A DNA stretch of 63,724 bases, taken from NCBI GenBank assembly GCA_030746435.1, contig JASLMV010000017.1, positions 1 to 63,724 on the forward strand, read 5' to 3'. The position numbers and the translations under genes were made by a program. Positions within the stretch are counted from its first letter, which is position 1; every line of letters begins with the position of its first letter. Source of the DNA: Gammaproteobacteria bacterium. Lineage in GTDB: Bacteria; Pseudomonadota; Gammaproteobacteria; Steroidobacterales; GCA-2729495. The notes under the pieces are model-generated. The model did not search any database. It was not told the origin of the DNA and saw nothing but the letters and a program-made list of their open reading frames with translations. Shown here piece by piece: positions 34,947 to 47,661 of the stretch.

Positions 34947-36089
34947 ATGAACACGGATCTAAAACACCAGGGTGATCCTTTGAAGGATGCATCCAGGGTA
35001 GTTGTGAAGATCGGCTCGTCGCTTCTTATTGATAAGGACAACGGCGAGCTGAACCGCGACTGGCTCGAATCGCTGGCAGGCGAACTGGCCGCGATGATCG
35101 GACGCGGTCAGCAGGTGATGCTCGTGTCATCGGGCGCAATCGCACTCGGGCGGGCATACCTGAATATGGAATCGGGCAACCTGCGCCTGGACGAATACCA
35201 GGCCGCGGCCGCGTCGGGCCAGATCATGCTGGCGCACGCCTACCAGGAACTGATGGGCAAGCACGGTATCAAGGTCGCCCAGGTGCTGCTGACTCCCGAC
35301 GACACCGAGAACCGGCGCCGCTACCTGAATGCGCGCAGTACGCTCGAGACATTACTGGAGCGGGGCGTGCTGCCGGTCGTCAATGAAAACGATACGGTCG
35401 CGACCCAGGAGATACGTTACGGTGACAACGACAGGCTCGCGGCCCGGGTCGCCGAAATGGTCAGCGCCGAGTGCCTCGTGCTGTTATCGGACGTCGACGG
35501 TTTTTACGATGCGGATCCGACGACGCAAAGCGATGCCAGCCTCATTCCTGTTATCCGCGAGATTACGCCTGAGCTGGCAAAACTGGCCGGCGCAAGCCGC
35601 ACAGCCTATGGTTCGGGCGGCATGGCGACCAAGCTGGCGGCGGCGCGCATCTGCATGCTGGCCGGAACGTCTACCCTGATAGCCAACGGTCATACATCGG
35701 CTCCGCTCGGTGCGGTTGCTGATGGCGGGCCGTGCACCTGGTTTTTGCCCTCGCGCACCCCGTTGGCCGCGCGCAAGCAGTGGATAGCCGGCACGCTGAC
35801 GCCCGGGGGTTCGCTCGTGATCGATACCGGCGCGGAGACGGCGCTGCGCAAGGGCGGCAGCCTGTTACCGGTCGGGGTCCGGGAGGTCGATGGTAGCTTC
35901 GAGCGGGGCGATGCCGTGTTGATCGTGTCCGCCGAAGGGCAAAATATTGCGCACGGGCTGGTTGCCTACGATAGTGACGAAGCGCGCCTCATAATGGGGG
36001 CTCGCAGCCAGGAGATAGAGAACCGTATCGGTTACCAGGGCGGCGATGAAATCGTTCATCGGGATAACCTGGTGCTGCTGGACAAATAG
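34947..36089 (+). CDS. proB: glutamate 5-kinase
   Basis: A 380-residue enzyme phosphorylating glutamate, first step of proline synthesis. The amino-acid kinase domain shows VVKIGSSLL, VSSGAIALG, the conserved TVATQEIRYGDNDRLAA and GSGGMATKLAAAR. A C-terminal PUA domain (from about residue 285) follows. Normally ProB is feedback-inhibited by proline. It is followed by proA after 50 bases. Confidence 0.94.
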   Translation: MNTDLKHQGDPLKDASRVVVKIGSSLLIDKDNGELNRDWLESLAGELAAMIGRGQQVMLVSSGAIALGRAYLNMESGNLRLDEYQAAAASGQIMLAHAYQELMGKHGIKVAQVLLTPDDTENRRRYLNARSTLETLLERGVLPVVNENDTVATQEIRYGDNDRLAARVAEMVSAECLVLLSDVDGFYDADPTTQSDASLIPVIREITPELAKLAGASRTAYGSGGMATKLAAARICMLAGTSTLIANGHTSAPLGAVADGGPCTWFLPSRTPLAARKQWIAGTLTPGGSLVIDTGAETALRKGGSLLPVGVREVDGSFERGDAVLIVSAEGQNIAHGLVAYDSDEARLIMGARSQEIENRIGYQGGDEIVHRDNLVLLDK

Positions 36090-36139
36090 GCCCGGCAAAA
36101 AAAGTCGAATGAGAAAAGTTGACCAACAAGGGTCATAGA

Positions 36140-37423
36140 ATGGCAAGTGCAGTGATAACAAACAGTGAAATAGTTGAGCTGATGGATGACATCGGCCGGC
36201 GTGCCCGTGCGGCTGCAGCAGAGTTGGCAAGATCGACCGAGTCGGAGCGTTACGATGCGCTCGGCGCTGCTGCGAATGCGCTGTTCGACCGGCGTGACGA
36301 AATCCTCGATGCCAATGCGCTCGATATGCAGGCGGCCGAAAAGAAAGGACTGGCGGCATCCATGCTGGACCGGTTGCTGCTCGATGAATCGCGGGTGAAA
36401 GCTATGTCCGAGGGCATACGGCAGGTTGCCGAACTCGACGACCCCGTCGGCGAAGTTTCAGACGAGTGGCTCCGCCCCAACGGACTGGTGATCCAGCGCG
36501 TGCGGGTGCCGCTCGGGGTGATCGGCATTATTTACGAAAGCCGTCCCAACGTGACCGCGGACGCCGGCGCGCTGTGCCTCAAATCCGGCAATGCCGTCAT
36601 CCTGAGGGGTGGGTCGGAGAGTTTCAATTCAAGTACCGCGATCCACTCCTGCATGGTGCAGGGGCTGAAGCAGGCGGGCCTGCCCGAAGATGCGATCCAG
36701 ATGATTCCCACGACAGACCGGGATGCGGTCGGCTACCTGTTATCGGGTATGCAGTCCACTGTTGACGTGATTGTGCCCAGGGGTGGCCGCAACCTGATTG
36801 CCCGGGTGCAGGCCGATGCGCGCGTACCCGTGATCGGGCACCTCGAGGGCATCTGCCACGTCTACGTGCACGAGTCAGCCGATATAGCGAAGGCGCGGGA
36901 CGTGGTCCTGAATTCGAAAATGCGCCGCACCGGTATCTGTGGTTCTGCCGAAACCTTGTTGATCGATAAGAAGTGTATGGACACACACTGGAAACCCGTT
37001 GCGGATGCACTGATCGAAGCAGGTTGTGAAATTCGCGGCGACGAGACTATTTGTGCGGCAGACGACCGTGTGAAGCAAGCCGATGAAAGCGATTGGGGCA
37101 CCGAGTACCTGGATGCGATTATTTCCGCGCGGGCGATTGCGGGTGTCGATGAAGCGATCAGCCATATTTCGACTTTCGGCTCCGGCCATACGGAGGCGAT
37201 TATTGCCGAAGATCAGGATGCCGTGGAGCAGTTCTGCCATGACCTCGACAGTGCGATCCTGTTGCACAATGCATCGACGCAATTTGCGGACGGCGGTGAG
37301 TTCGGGATGGGGGCCGAGATCGGTATCGCGACCGGCAAGATTCATGCACGCGGCCCTGTGGGCGCGGAGCAGTTGACCAGCTACAAGTATGTCGTGCGCG
37401 GCACCGGGCAGACGCGGCCTTAA
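36140..37423 (+). CDS. proA: glutamate-5-semialdehyde dehydrogenase
   Basis: A 427-residue aldehyde dehydrogenase-superfamily enzyme reducing gamma-glutamyl phosphate. The motif [36 protein letters not shown] and the catalytic Cys in [13 protein letters not shown] are visible. The ATG at 36140 has AGGG about ten bases ahead. A TTG at 36119 lacks support. A strong terminator follows, closing a likely ilvH-proB-proA unit. Confidence 0.94.
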   Translation: MASAVITNSEIVELMDDIGRRARAAAAELARSTESERYDALGAAANALFDRRDEILDANALDMQAAEKKGLAASMLDRLLLDESRVKAMSEGIRQVAELDDPVGEVSDEWLRPNGLVIQRVRVPLGVIGIIYESRPNVTADAGALCLKSGNAVILRGGSESFNSSTAIHSCMVQGLKQAGLPEDAIQMIPTTDRDAVGYLLSGMQSTVDVIVPRGGRNLIARVQADARVPVIGHLEGICHVYVHESADIAKARDVVLNSKMRRTGICGSAETLLIDKKCMDTHWKPVADALIEAGCEIRGDETICAADDRVKQADESDWGTEYLDAIISARAIAGVDEAISHISTFGSGHTEAIIAEDQDAVEQFCHDLDSAILLHNASTQFADGGEFGMGAEIGIATGKIHARGPVGAEQLTSYKYVVRGTGQTRP

Positions 37424-37460
37424 TATTTTTCTTGGTCGCGGCTGAAGCCGCATTCCAGGG

Positions 37461-37485
37461 AACGCGGCCACGGGCCGCGTTTTTT
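37461..37485 (+). terminator. rho-independent terminator after proA
   Basis: AACGCGGCC-ACG-GGCCGCGTT with a following T-run forms a nine-pair stem, 38 bases after the proA stop. Confidence 0.9.
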
Positions 37486-37614
37486 GTGCCCTGAAACCAC
37501 CGTTTTTATTGCACCGCAACTAAGCGATCCAGTGCTATATAGGGCCGTGTGTCGCGGTTTATGGGCTTTTGGCGGCTCAGCTAACCACCCGTTTCCGGGC
37601 TATTTTTGGCTAAA

Positions 37615-37634
37615 AATCATCCATTTAGATGATT
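37615..37634. promoter_or_regulatory. AATCATC/GATGATT inverted repeat (possible operator)
   Basis: AATCATC and GATGATT are perfect inverted repeats around CATTTA, 41 bases before the GTG of the small membrane gene. It could be a regulator site or a short hairpin. No promoter pattern confirms either. Confidence 0.35.
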
Positions 37635-37674
37635 CTACTGCGACCGCAAAAATGCTAGGCTGAGCGTTCGTGCG

Positions 37675-37932
37675 GTGGATTTGTTCGTTGAACTCGTTCG
37701 GGGGTTCTTGGTGGAGAATTACCTCAAACAGCCATTATTCTGGTGCTGGTTTTTTCTTGCCGTTTGGCTCGTTCACGTAGGCGTGACGCTTATGCTTGAG
37801 CGCTGGGATGGTCTGATTATTTCCCTTGCCGGTTTGCTCGCGGTATTGCTCGTGGTGAGTGCAATTCTGAGTCGCCGCCACAAGAACCTTTATCCGCGCC
37901 AGGATAGCGAAAGACCTGCGATGCCGGGGTAA
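37675..37932 (+). CDS. putative small two-helix membrane protein
   Basis: An 85-residue ORF from GTG with two hydrophobic segments (about residues 18-40 and 47-66) and a basic C-terminus. Codon use fits the region, but the start has no clear ribosome-binding site and I recognise no family. It stands between the proA terminator and the icd 3' modules. Confidence 0.4.
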   Translation: MDLFVELVRGFLVENYLKQPLFWCWFFLAVWLVHVGVTLMLERWDGLIISLAGLLAVLLVVSAILSRRHKNLYPRQDSERPAMPG

Positions 37933-37975
37933 GTGACACCGAGAATCGAGAACTTGCGAAGTAGTTCTCGATTGT

Positions 37976-38020
37976 CAGAAGGTGGAACTTATGTCGCGGA
38001 CGCATTGCGTCCTCGACTTC
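37976..38020. repeat. icd 3' module A (diverged hairpin unit)
   Basis: The unit holds GTGGAACTTATGTCG, a counterpart of GGCGGAATTTATGTCG in modules B and C, then the hairpin GGACGC-ATT-GCGTCC. The outer bases CAGAAG and CTTCTG can also pair. It lies beyond the icd-tail remnant, so it keeps the same relation to that tail that module C keeps to icd. Confidence 0.6.
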
Positions 38021-38028
38021 TGTCGTAG

Positions 38029-38079
38029 CTAGATACCGTCAATTACTAGGTTAAGGGTCTTGCTGGGCCTCATTAACTG
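38029..38079 (-). pseudogene. remnant copy of the icd 3' end
   Basis: On the minus strand the sequence reads Q-L-M-R-P-S-K-T-L-N-L-V-I-D-G-I-stop, against [16 protein letters not shown]-stop at the end of the intact icd 240 bases away. Eleven of sixteen residues and the stop position agree. No further icd sequence is attached. It is the leftover tail of a duplicate gene or a partial duplication of the 3' end. Confidence 0.75.
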
Positions 38080-38099
38080 ACGCCACTTTAAATGACGCC

Positions 38100-38136
38100 A
38101 CTTTTCCAGAACTTATCAGGCGAGTTCTGGAAAAGT
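38100..38136. repeat. perfect 14-bp inverted repeat
   Basis: ACTTTTCCAGAACT (38100-38113) and AGTTCTGGAAAAGT (38123-38136) form a perfect stem with a nine-base loop. No T-run follows on either strand. A related weaker hairpin (GAGAACT.../AGTTCTC) lies at ~37943-37971 next to module A. Confidence 0.75.
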
Positions 38137-38179
38137 CTGAGGCGGAATTTATGTCGAGAAAGCATGGCTTTTGAAGACG
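38129..38179. repeat. icd 3' module B
   Basis: A 51-base unit matching module C (38208-38258) in about 47 positions: GGAAAAGTCTGAGGCGGAATTTATGTCG, then the hairpin GAAAGC-ATG-GCTTTT, then GAAGACG. It is oriented the same way as C and lies 29 bases from it. Confidence 0.8.
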
Positions 38180-38207
38180 CCGTTCTGGAATAGTCGCAGC
38201 CAGTACC

Positions 38208-38258
38208 GGAAAAGTCTGAGGCGGAATTTACGTCGAGAAAGCACTGCTTTCGAAGACG
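38208..38258. repeat. icd 3' module C
   Basis: The copy nearest to icd, starting 12 bases after its stop codon. The hairpin arm is GAAAGC-ACT-GCTTTC. With modules A and B it forms a family in which stem sequence changes but pairing is kept. That suggests function as RNA rather than coding sequence. Confidence 0.8.
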
Positions 38259-38269
38259 TGTAACAAGAA

Positions 38270-42639
<4,370 letters not shown>

Positions 42640-42649
42640 TCTGTATTTC

Positions 42650-42880
42650 TCAGGAGTCGGAGGTATTGTCGATCGCTTCGAATAGCAGAGCAGGGGCATC
42701 ACCTTTACGCGAGTACTCGTGCTCCCTGCTCATTTCTTTCAGGGCCCGGTCACGCTCGTTACGGGTCTGAAACCAGTGCTGGGCATTCCAGCCTTCGTCG
42801 AGTAATCGTTCGAAGGGATCATTGTCAGGCAACGTGACTCGAATGCCGAAGCTGCCGGTTTTGGAATCAGGTGTTCTCAT
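42650..42880 (-). CDS. small conserved-looking protein upstream of the TonB receptor
   Basis: A 76-residue soluble protein without signal peptide. It has the pattern FGIRVTLPDNDPFERLLDEGWNAQHWFQTRNERDRALKEMSREHEYSRKGDAPALLFEAI. The even spacing of aromatic and charged residues and normal codon use argue that it is a real gene. I cannot name the family. It sits at the head of the receptor transcript, downstream of the 11-bp tandem repeats. Confidence 0.6.
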   Translation of the reverse strand: MRTPDSKTGSFGIRVTLPDNDPFERLLDEGWNAQHWFQTRNERDRALKEMSREHEYSRKGDAPALLFEAIDNTSDS

Positions 42881-42928
42881 CTCGCGGACATGCCGGACAC
42901 GGTGCCGACATCCTTATCGTTTTGTTGC

Positions 42929-42972
42929 CGTTTGTCTGTCGTTTATCTTTCGTCTATCTATCGTTTATCTAG
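42929..42972. repeat. four tandem 11-bp repeats (CGTTTATCTNT)
   Basis: CGTTTGTCTGT, CGTTTATCTTT, CGTCTATCTAT and CGTTTATCTAG follow head-to-tail, 49 bases before the start of the small gene. The 11-bp period places each copy on the same face of the helix, as in a cooperative operator or iteron. Confidence 0.75.
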
Positions 42973-43617
42973 CCGGCCTTGTTTACCGCTGGCGAATAAT
43001 GCCTGCGCCTTCACATTCAGGTGCGGCGAGCATACTTTGCGTAAACCAGCGACAAACGAGTTTGCCAAAGCTCATCCACGGTCTGGATGCCATTGGCGGG
43101 TAGCGAGTATACGCTTCTGCTGCACCTTCGGTTTATCGGGTTGATAGTGTCGCGTTTGCAAACGGGCCGATTGATATTGGGCAGATGCGTAATTACACGA
43201 GTTACCGATGCCGCGACTGGCCGGCCTGCAAGCAGCATGTTGCGTAACAGCATTTTGCGCAGGAAGATGCGGGTACCGGGCCGAAAAAACCTGGATTTGT
43301 GACTCATTTCCGGTCTGCCGGCCTTTTCCAGGGGTCGTGGAAGCACCGGCCCGGGCCGCTTGCAAGCCTCGCCGCGGTGCAGGCCGTGGCTACCGACGGA
43401 TTCAAGCCTTGTGTGACCAGTATCAAGGAAATCAGGGACTTGCAGGAGCTAAATGGGCTCGCGGCCGGCACGGTGGGGGGTTACGGCTAGCAGGCACAGC
43501 GGGGTCGGTCAAGCTTGGAGCCAGCTTTTCTTTTGTTCAAACTAGCCGTTACGGGTTTGTTGGCAGGTGGCCCTGGGCCACCCGGATCAGCCCCCAGGAT
43601 TCATCGGGTTTTTGTAC
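42973..43617. other. 645-bp stretch without a supported gene
   Basis: Short open frames occur but none has a ribosome-binding site, family similarity or convincing codon use. Promoters of the leftward receptor unit and the rightward AAA/WD40 gene should lie here. I see no clear sigma-70 consensus. Confidence 0.5.
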
Positions 43618-46600
43618 ATGAATGACAAGGTACGGGATGCAAAGTTTTTTGTGGTGGGCGGACCGGTACAATCGGGTCGTGACTGCTACCTGCACCGTAA
43701 TGCCGATGCCGAACTGCTGCGCCGGCTGGAAGACGGTGAGTACTGCTATGTGCTCGCCCAGCGGCAGACCGGCAAAACGAGCCTCGCGGCCGCCACGGCA
43801 AGCAAACTGCGTGCCGTGGGTACGCGTGTTGCACTTGTCGACCTGACTCAGGCAAGCGGTGAAGACCCGTCGGAAAATGCAGGCCGCTGGTACTACAGCA
43901 TCGCGTATCGCATCGTCCGTGAGCTGCGTATCCGGGCCGACGTGCAGGAATGGTGGAAAGAGCGTGGGGGTCTGACTAACCTCCAGCGCCTGCGCGAATT
44001 TTTCCTGGAAGTCGTCCTGCAGGAAACGGACAAACCCGTCGTCATTATCTTCGACCGGGTGGAGGCCACCATCGGCGAGCCACTCGCCCAGGACCTGTTC
44101 GGAGCCATCCGTGCCTGCTACGACGCACGTGCAACTGACATCGAATTTGAGCGGCTGAGTTTCGCAATGTTCGGTTCGGCGGCGCCCGCCGAGATCGTAA
44201 AGAACGTCCAGGGGTCGGCCTTCGAGGTCTCTTCCGCTGTGGCCTTGCCGGATTTCAGCCCCCAGGAGATGGCCAGCCTGATGGCCGGGCTGGGCGAACC
44301 GCTTACCGATGCCGAAAGCATTGTCGCCCGGATCTGGACCTGGACACGTGGCCATCCCTACCTGAGCCAGAAAGTATTCAGGGGCCTGGCGCGCCGCAAA
44401 GACGAGGTCCTGTCGGCCGGGAGTGTGGATGATCTCGTACAAAACCAGTTCCTTGCGCCGAACACCCTGCGCGATGAACCGCACCTCTCCGCTATTGCCG
44501 AGCGGTTGCTCCGTGAAGGGCCCGGGCGAATTGCGCGACTCAATCTCTACGGCCGCATTTCCAAGGGCGTTGAGGTGATGTATGACCCCGGGTCCACGGC
44601 ACAGCGCGAACTTCTGACAGCCGGTGTCGTAACCGTTAGCCAGGGCAGCGAGGTCAGGGTTCGCAATGAAATTTATGCGATGGTTTTCGATACCCGCTGG
44701 GTAAACCAGAACCTGCCCTATGGTTTCAAAGGCATGGGCATCGCGGCGGCAGTCATTGCCTTCATTCTGGCGGTACCTATCTGGTACACGGAGTATCTGC
44801 CGAGGCCTTACCTGCAGGCGCTGTCTGCGGCAAACCAGGATTACGATGTTGCGATCGAAGCTTACGAGAGCCTGGGTATGTTCCCGGGTTATCAGTCAAC
44901 GGCAAATCGTCTGCTGGAAAATTTTCTGGCCCGCATGAGCCGCCGGGTTTCGACGCTGACCGAGATGATGCGTGTCCACAATCGCCTGATCCTGATACCG
45001 GGGGGGCAGGAGCGTGCCGATGAATTATTGGCGGAGTTCTGGGAACGCCGGGCGAGCGAAGCCGCACATGCGGGCGACCGTGACGGCGCCCTGGTTGCCT
45101 TGCTCGAGGCGCTGCAGTTCCCGAACGAACGGCGCCGGCGCTGGGCCGCGGAGTTGATCGGGCAGGATTACCGCAACCTTGCCGGGACGGTGCATGTTGC
45201 CGCCGAACTTAAGGGTGTGGAAGCCGATGAAGCTGCCGGCTTACTAACCCTGCTGGATGTTTCCAATCGCGCCGAAGTCTGGCGCGTGGACGGTGAACGG
45301 CCCCGCCAGTCGCGCAGCATTCAGTTGATTGCGGAGGAGCGGCCGGTTCTGGAAGAACGCCGGTTAATAGAGAACGTCGGCGCGCAGCCGCGCCTGATCA
45401 TTAGTACGACCCATCCGGAGCCCGGGCAGGTAACTTTGCTGGTACGCGCACCATCGGGACAGGAAGCGAAGCTTGTGCTCGACCGTGGGAAAAAGCTGGA
45501 CGGCTCTTTTATCGCATTTGATTTTATGGCCAGCCCCGAACTGCGCGTCTTGCTGAACGAAGAATTGACGGGGAACTGGACCATTGCACTCAGTGACCTG
45601 GAGCAGGGTGTCAGCGGTGACCTGCTGGACTGGGGCATCGTGTCCGGCGAGGACACAGTCGTTGCAACGGAAAATATGGTTGCCCAACCGATCCCTGAGC
45701 CACGCGCTTCGACAAATGCCGTGACCCGGCTGGCGCCGGGCGGCCGACTGGCGATGTCATGGCCTGCGGGATCGGCTACCGGTGGTCCCGTCGTGGTCTG
45801 GGATCTGGCTGCGGAGGAAATTCTCGCACGTGTGCCGCGTACATCGGATTTTGTTGATGCGCGATTCGTACTTGGCGGCAACCGCATCGTCACCATCGAA
45901 GACCGCCAGCTGCAGGTCTGGGAGTCCGGTACCGGTAGCCGTATCGGGCGTATTCCTCTGAACACGGAGGCAGGGCAGCGGATCAGGTTGTCTGCTAACG
46001 GCCGCTTCGCCGCGGTGAACCGGCTGCGCGCCGATAACACGGCCACGATCGTGGTTTGGGACCTGGAGCGCATGCGCCGCATCGGGTTGCCGATCACGGC
46101 TGAAAACGCGGGCCCGGTCGCGGTGGATTCACGGGGTCAGTACCTTGCTATCGGCGGTCGGGATCCCTGGATTCGTGTCTGGTCTGTCGCAGACGGTACG
46201 CTCAGGCGCGAACTGGAGCACAGTTCGCCATTACGTTCCGTCAGTTTCGATGCGTCAGGTGAATGGCTCGCCAGTGATGATCTTTCAAATACGTTCAGGC
46301 TCTGGAATATTACAGAGGGCGGCGCGCCGGTTATCGAGAGGCTCGGAAGCAGTCAGTGGCTTGTCGATTTTGCGGCAGATTCGTCCAGCCTGCTTTATGG
46401 CTCGTTCGATCGCGCATACGAGATCGGTCAATTACCGGAAGGCCGGGGCGGGGGAATCCGTTTGCGGCACGCGCGCTCGGTGGGTCCGCGGACGCTGGGC
46501 CGCGAAAAAATTGCACCCATTATCCTCGCGTCGCGCAACCTGGTTGTAACCAATGACGACTCACGCAGTGTCAAAATCTGGTCGGTACCGGCGCAACAGT

Positions 46601-47652
46601 CCTCGGTGCTTCCTGGAAAGTCCCTGCCGGGAGGCACGCGTGCCGCTCTGAGCAGGGACGGGCAGCGCATCGCGGTAGGATCCACTTCGGGTGATGTAAG
46701 GATTTATGCGGTTGGTGCGCCCGGAGAAATTATGCTCGGACGTAGCGAGGTCGACAGAACGAAGGCCACCGATTCGGAAGTAATCGACCTGCACTTTTCA
46801 CCCGATCGTTCCTTGCTTGCGAGTGCCTCGCTCAACGGGCAGGTGCACGTCTGGGATGCGGGCACGGGAGTACTGCAGGATTTACTGATCGTGCATCCGG
46901 ATGGTGCCGCGCATGACCTTCTGTTCGCCGACGGTGGCCGCTACCTGATTTCGGTAAGCCGGCTCGAGGTCCTGGTGACAGACCTGCAAACAGGAGAGGC
47001 GGTTGCCCGCCTGCGCATCCAGGCGAACCATCCGCGCCTGGCTATCGCGGCCGCTACCGGCGATATATTTATTGCGGATGACCTTAACGGTGTAACCGTG
47101 TGGAACTGGCGTACCGGTCAGTCGGAGCGGGTTATTGGGGGCGATTTCACCATCCGCACAGTTGCCGTGACCCCGGACAGCAGCCGCCTTGTCACCGCGA
47201 GCGACAAGCAGGTGCTCACGCACTGGGATATGGAAACCCGGACACCGCTCGAACAGTCGGTCGAGGCCGCCGGCAAGGTTGATGAAATGTGGATTAGCGC
47301 CGACGGCAATCGTCTGACGGTGCAAGCGGGGTACTGGCTGCAGTCGGTCGCGCTGTTCCCAACGGGTCTCGCGGTGCGTAACACCCGGCTACTGGCCGAT
47401 GCGCCGGCCTCTATACAGCCCGGGTTGCGCGGGGAGTTCGTCTTTGTTCTGTCGGCATCGCGGTCGCGGCCGGTAGTATCCTGGCAAAGTGTCAGGGATC
47501 CGTCCGCAATAACCCTCGAGGGCGATCCGGACAAGCTCCGGGGTTACTGGCGCGACCGGCTTGCCATGTCACTTGATAACGAAGGCCGGGTGCAGCCTGT
47601 GCTGGGCGAAGCGGTAACGCTGTCGGCGGCTCAGCCTGCCGGATTTAACTAG
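43618..47652 (+). CDS. AAA-like ATPase – TM – P-domain – WD40 membrane protein
   Basis: A ~1344-residue protein. Residues 1-350 are an AAA_35-like (STAND-related) ATPase with a P-loop variant LAQRQTGKTSL (46-56) and Walker-B-like VVIIFDRVE. A single membrane helix lies at about 372-392. A helical repeat region follows (~400-560). About 580-675 resembles a proprotein-convertase P domain (PEGQVTLLVRAPSG-type strands, LTGNWTIALSD). From ~690 to the end are WD40-type beta-propeller blades (VWDLA, RVWSV, KIWSV, HVWDA). The ATG at 43618 is preferred over a GTG at 43567. Domain order suggests a sensor that couples ligand recognition to an ATPase switch. Confidence 0.85.
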   Translation: MNDKVRDAKFFVVGGPVQSGRDCYLHRNADAELLRRLEDGEYCYVLAQRQTGKTSLAAATASKLRAVGTRVALVDLTQASGEDPSENAGRWYYSIAYRIVRELRIRADVQEWWKERGGLTNLQRLREFFLEVVLQETDKPVVIIFDRVEATIGEPLAQDLFGAIRACYDARATDIEFERLSFAMFGSAAPAEIVKNVQGSAFEVSSAVALPDFSPQEMASLMAGLGEPLTDAESIVARIWTWTRGHPYLSQKVFRGLARRKDEVLSAGSVDDLVQNQFLAPNTLRDEPHLSAIAERLLREGPGRIARLNLYGRISKGVEVMYDPGSTAQRELLTAGVVTVSQGSEVRVRNEIYAMVFDTRWVNQNLPYGFKGMGIAAAVIAFILAVPIWYTEYLPRPYLQALSAANQDYDVAIEAYESLGMFPGYQSTANRLLENFLARMSRRVSTLTEMMRVHNRLILIPGGQERADELLAEFWERRASEAAHAGDRDGALVALLEALQFPNERRRRWAAELIGQDYRNLAGTVHVAAELKGVEADEAAGLLTLLDVSNRAEVWRVDGERPRQSRSIQLIAEERPVLEERRLIENVGAQPRLIISTTHPEPGQVTLLVRAPSGQEAKLVLDRGKKLDGSFIAFDFMASPELRVLLNEELTGNWTIALSDLEQGVSGDLLDWGIVSGEDTVVATENMVAQPIPEPRASTNAVTRLAPGGRLAMSWPAGSATGGPVVVWDLAAEEILARVPRTSDFVDARFVLGGNRIVTIEDRQLQVWESGTGSRIGRIPLNTEAGQRIRLSANGRFAAVNRLRADNTATIVVWDLERMRRIGLPITAENAGPVAVDSRGQYLAIGGRDPWIRVWSVADGTLRRELEHSSPLRSVSFDASGEWLASDDLSNTFRLWNITEGGAPVIERLGSSQWLVDFAADSSSLLYGSFDRAYEIGQLPEGRGGGIRLRHARSVGPRTLGREKIAPIILASRNLVVTNDDSRSVKIWSVPAQQSSVLPGKSLPGGTRAALSRDGQRIAVGSTSGDVRIYAVGAPGEIMLGRSEVDRTKATDSEVIDLHFSPDRSLLASASLNGQVHVWDAGTGVLQDLLIVHPDGAAHDLLFADGGRYLISVSRLEVLVTDLQTGEAVARLRIQANHPRLAIAAATGDIFIADDLNGVTVWNWRTGQSERVIGGDFTIRTVAVTPDSSRLVTASDKQVLTHWDMETRTPLEQSVEAAGKVDEMWISADGNRLTVQAGYWLQSVALFPTGLAVRNTRLLADAPASIQPGLRGEFVFVLSASRSRPVVSWQSVRDPSAITLEGDPDKLRGYWRDRLAMSLDNEGRVQPVLGEAVTLSAAQPAGFN

Positions 47653-47661
47653 CGGGCATAC

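Noticed and set aside
43618-47652. stand-alone antiphage defence gene
   Set aside because: The ATPase is STAND-like, but no effector domain or neighbouring defence gene is present and the housekeeping context gives no support.
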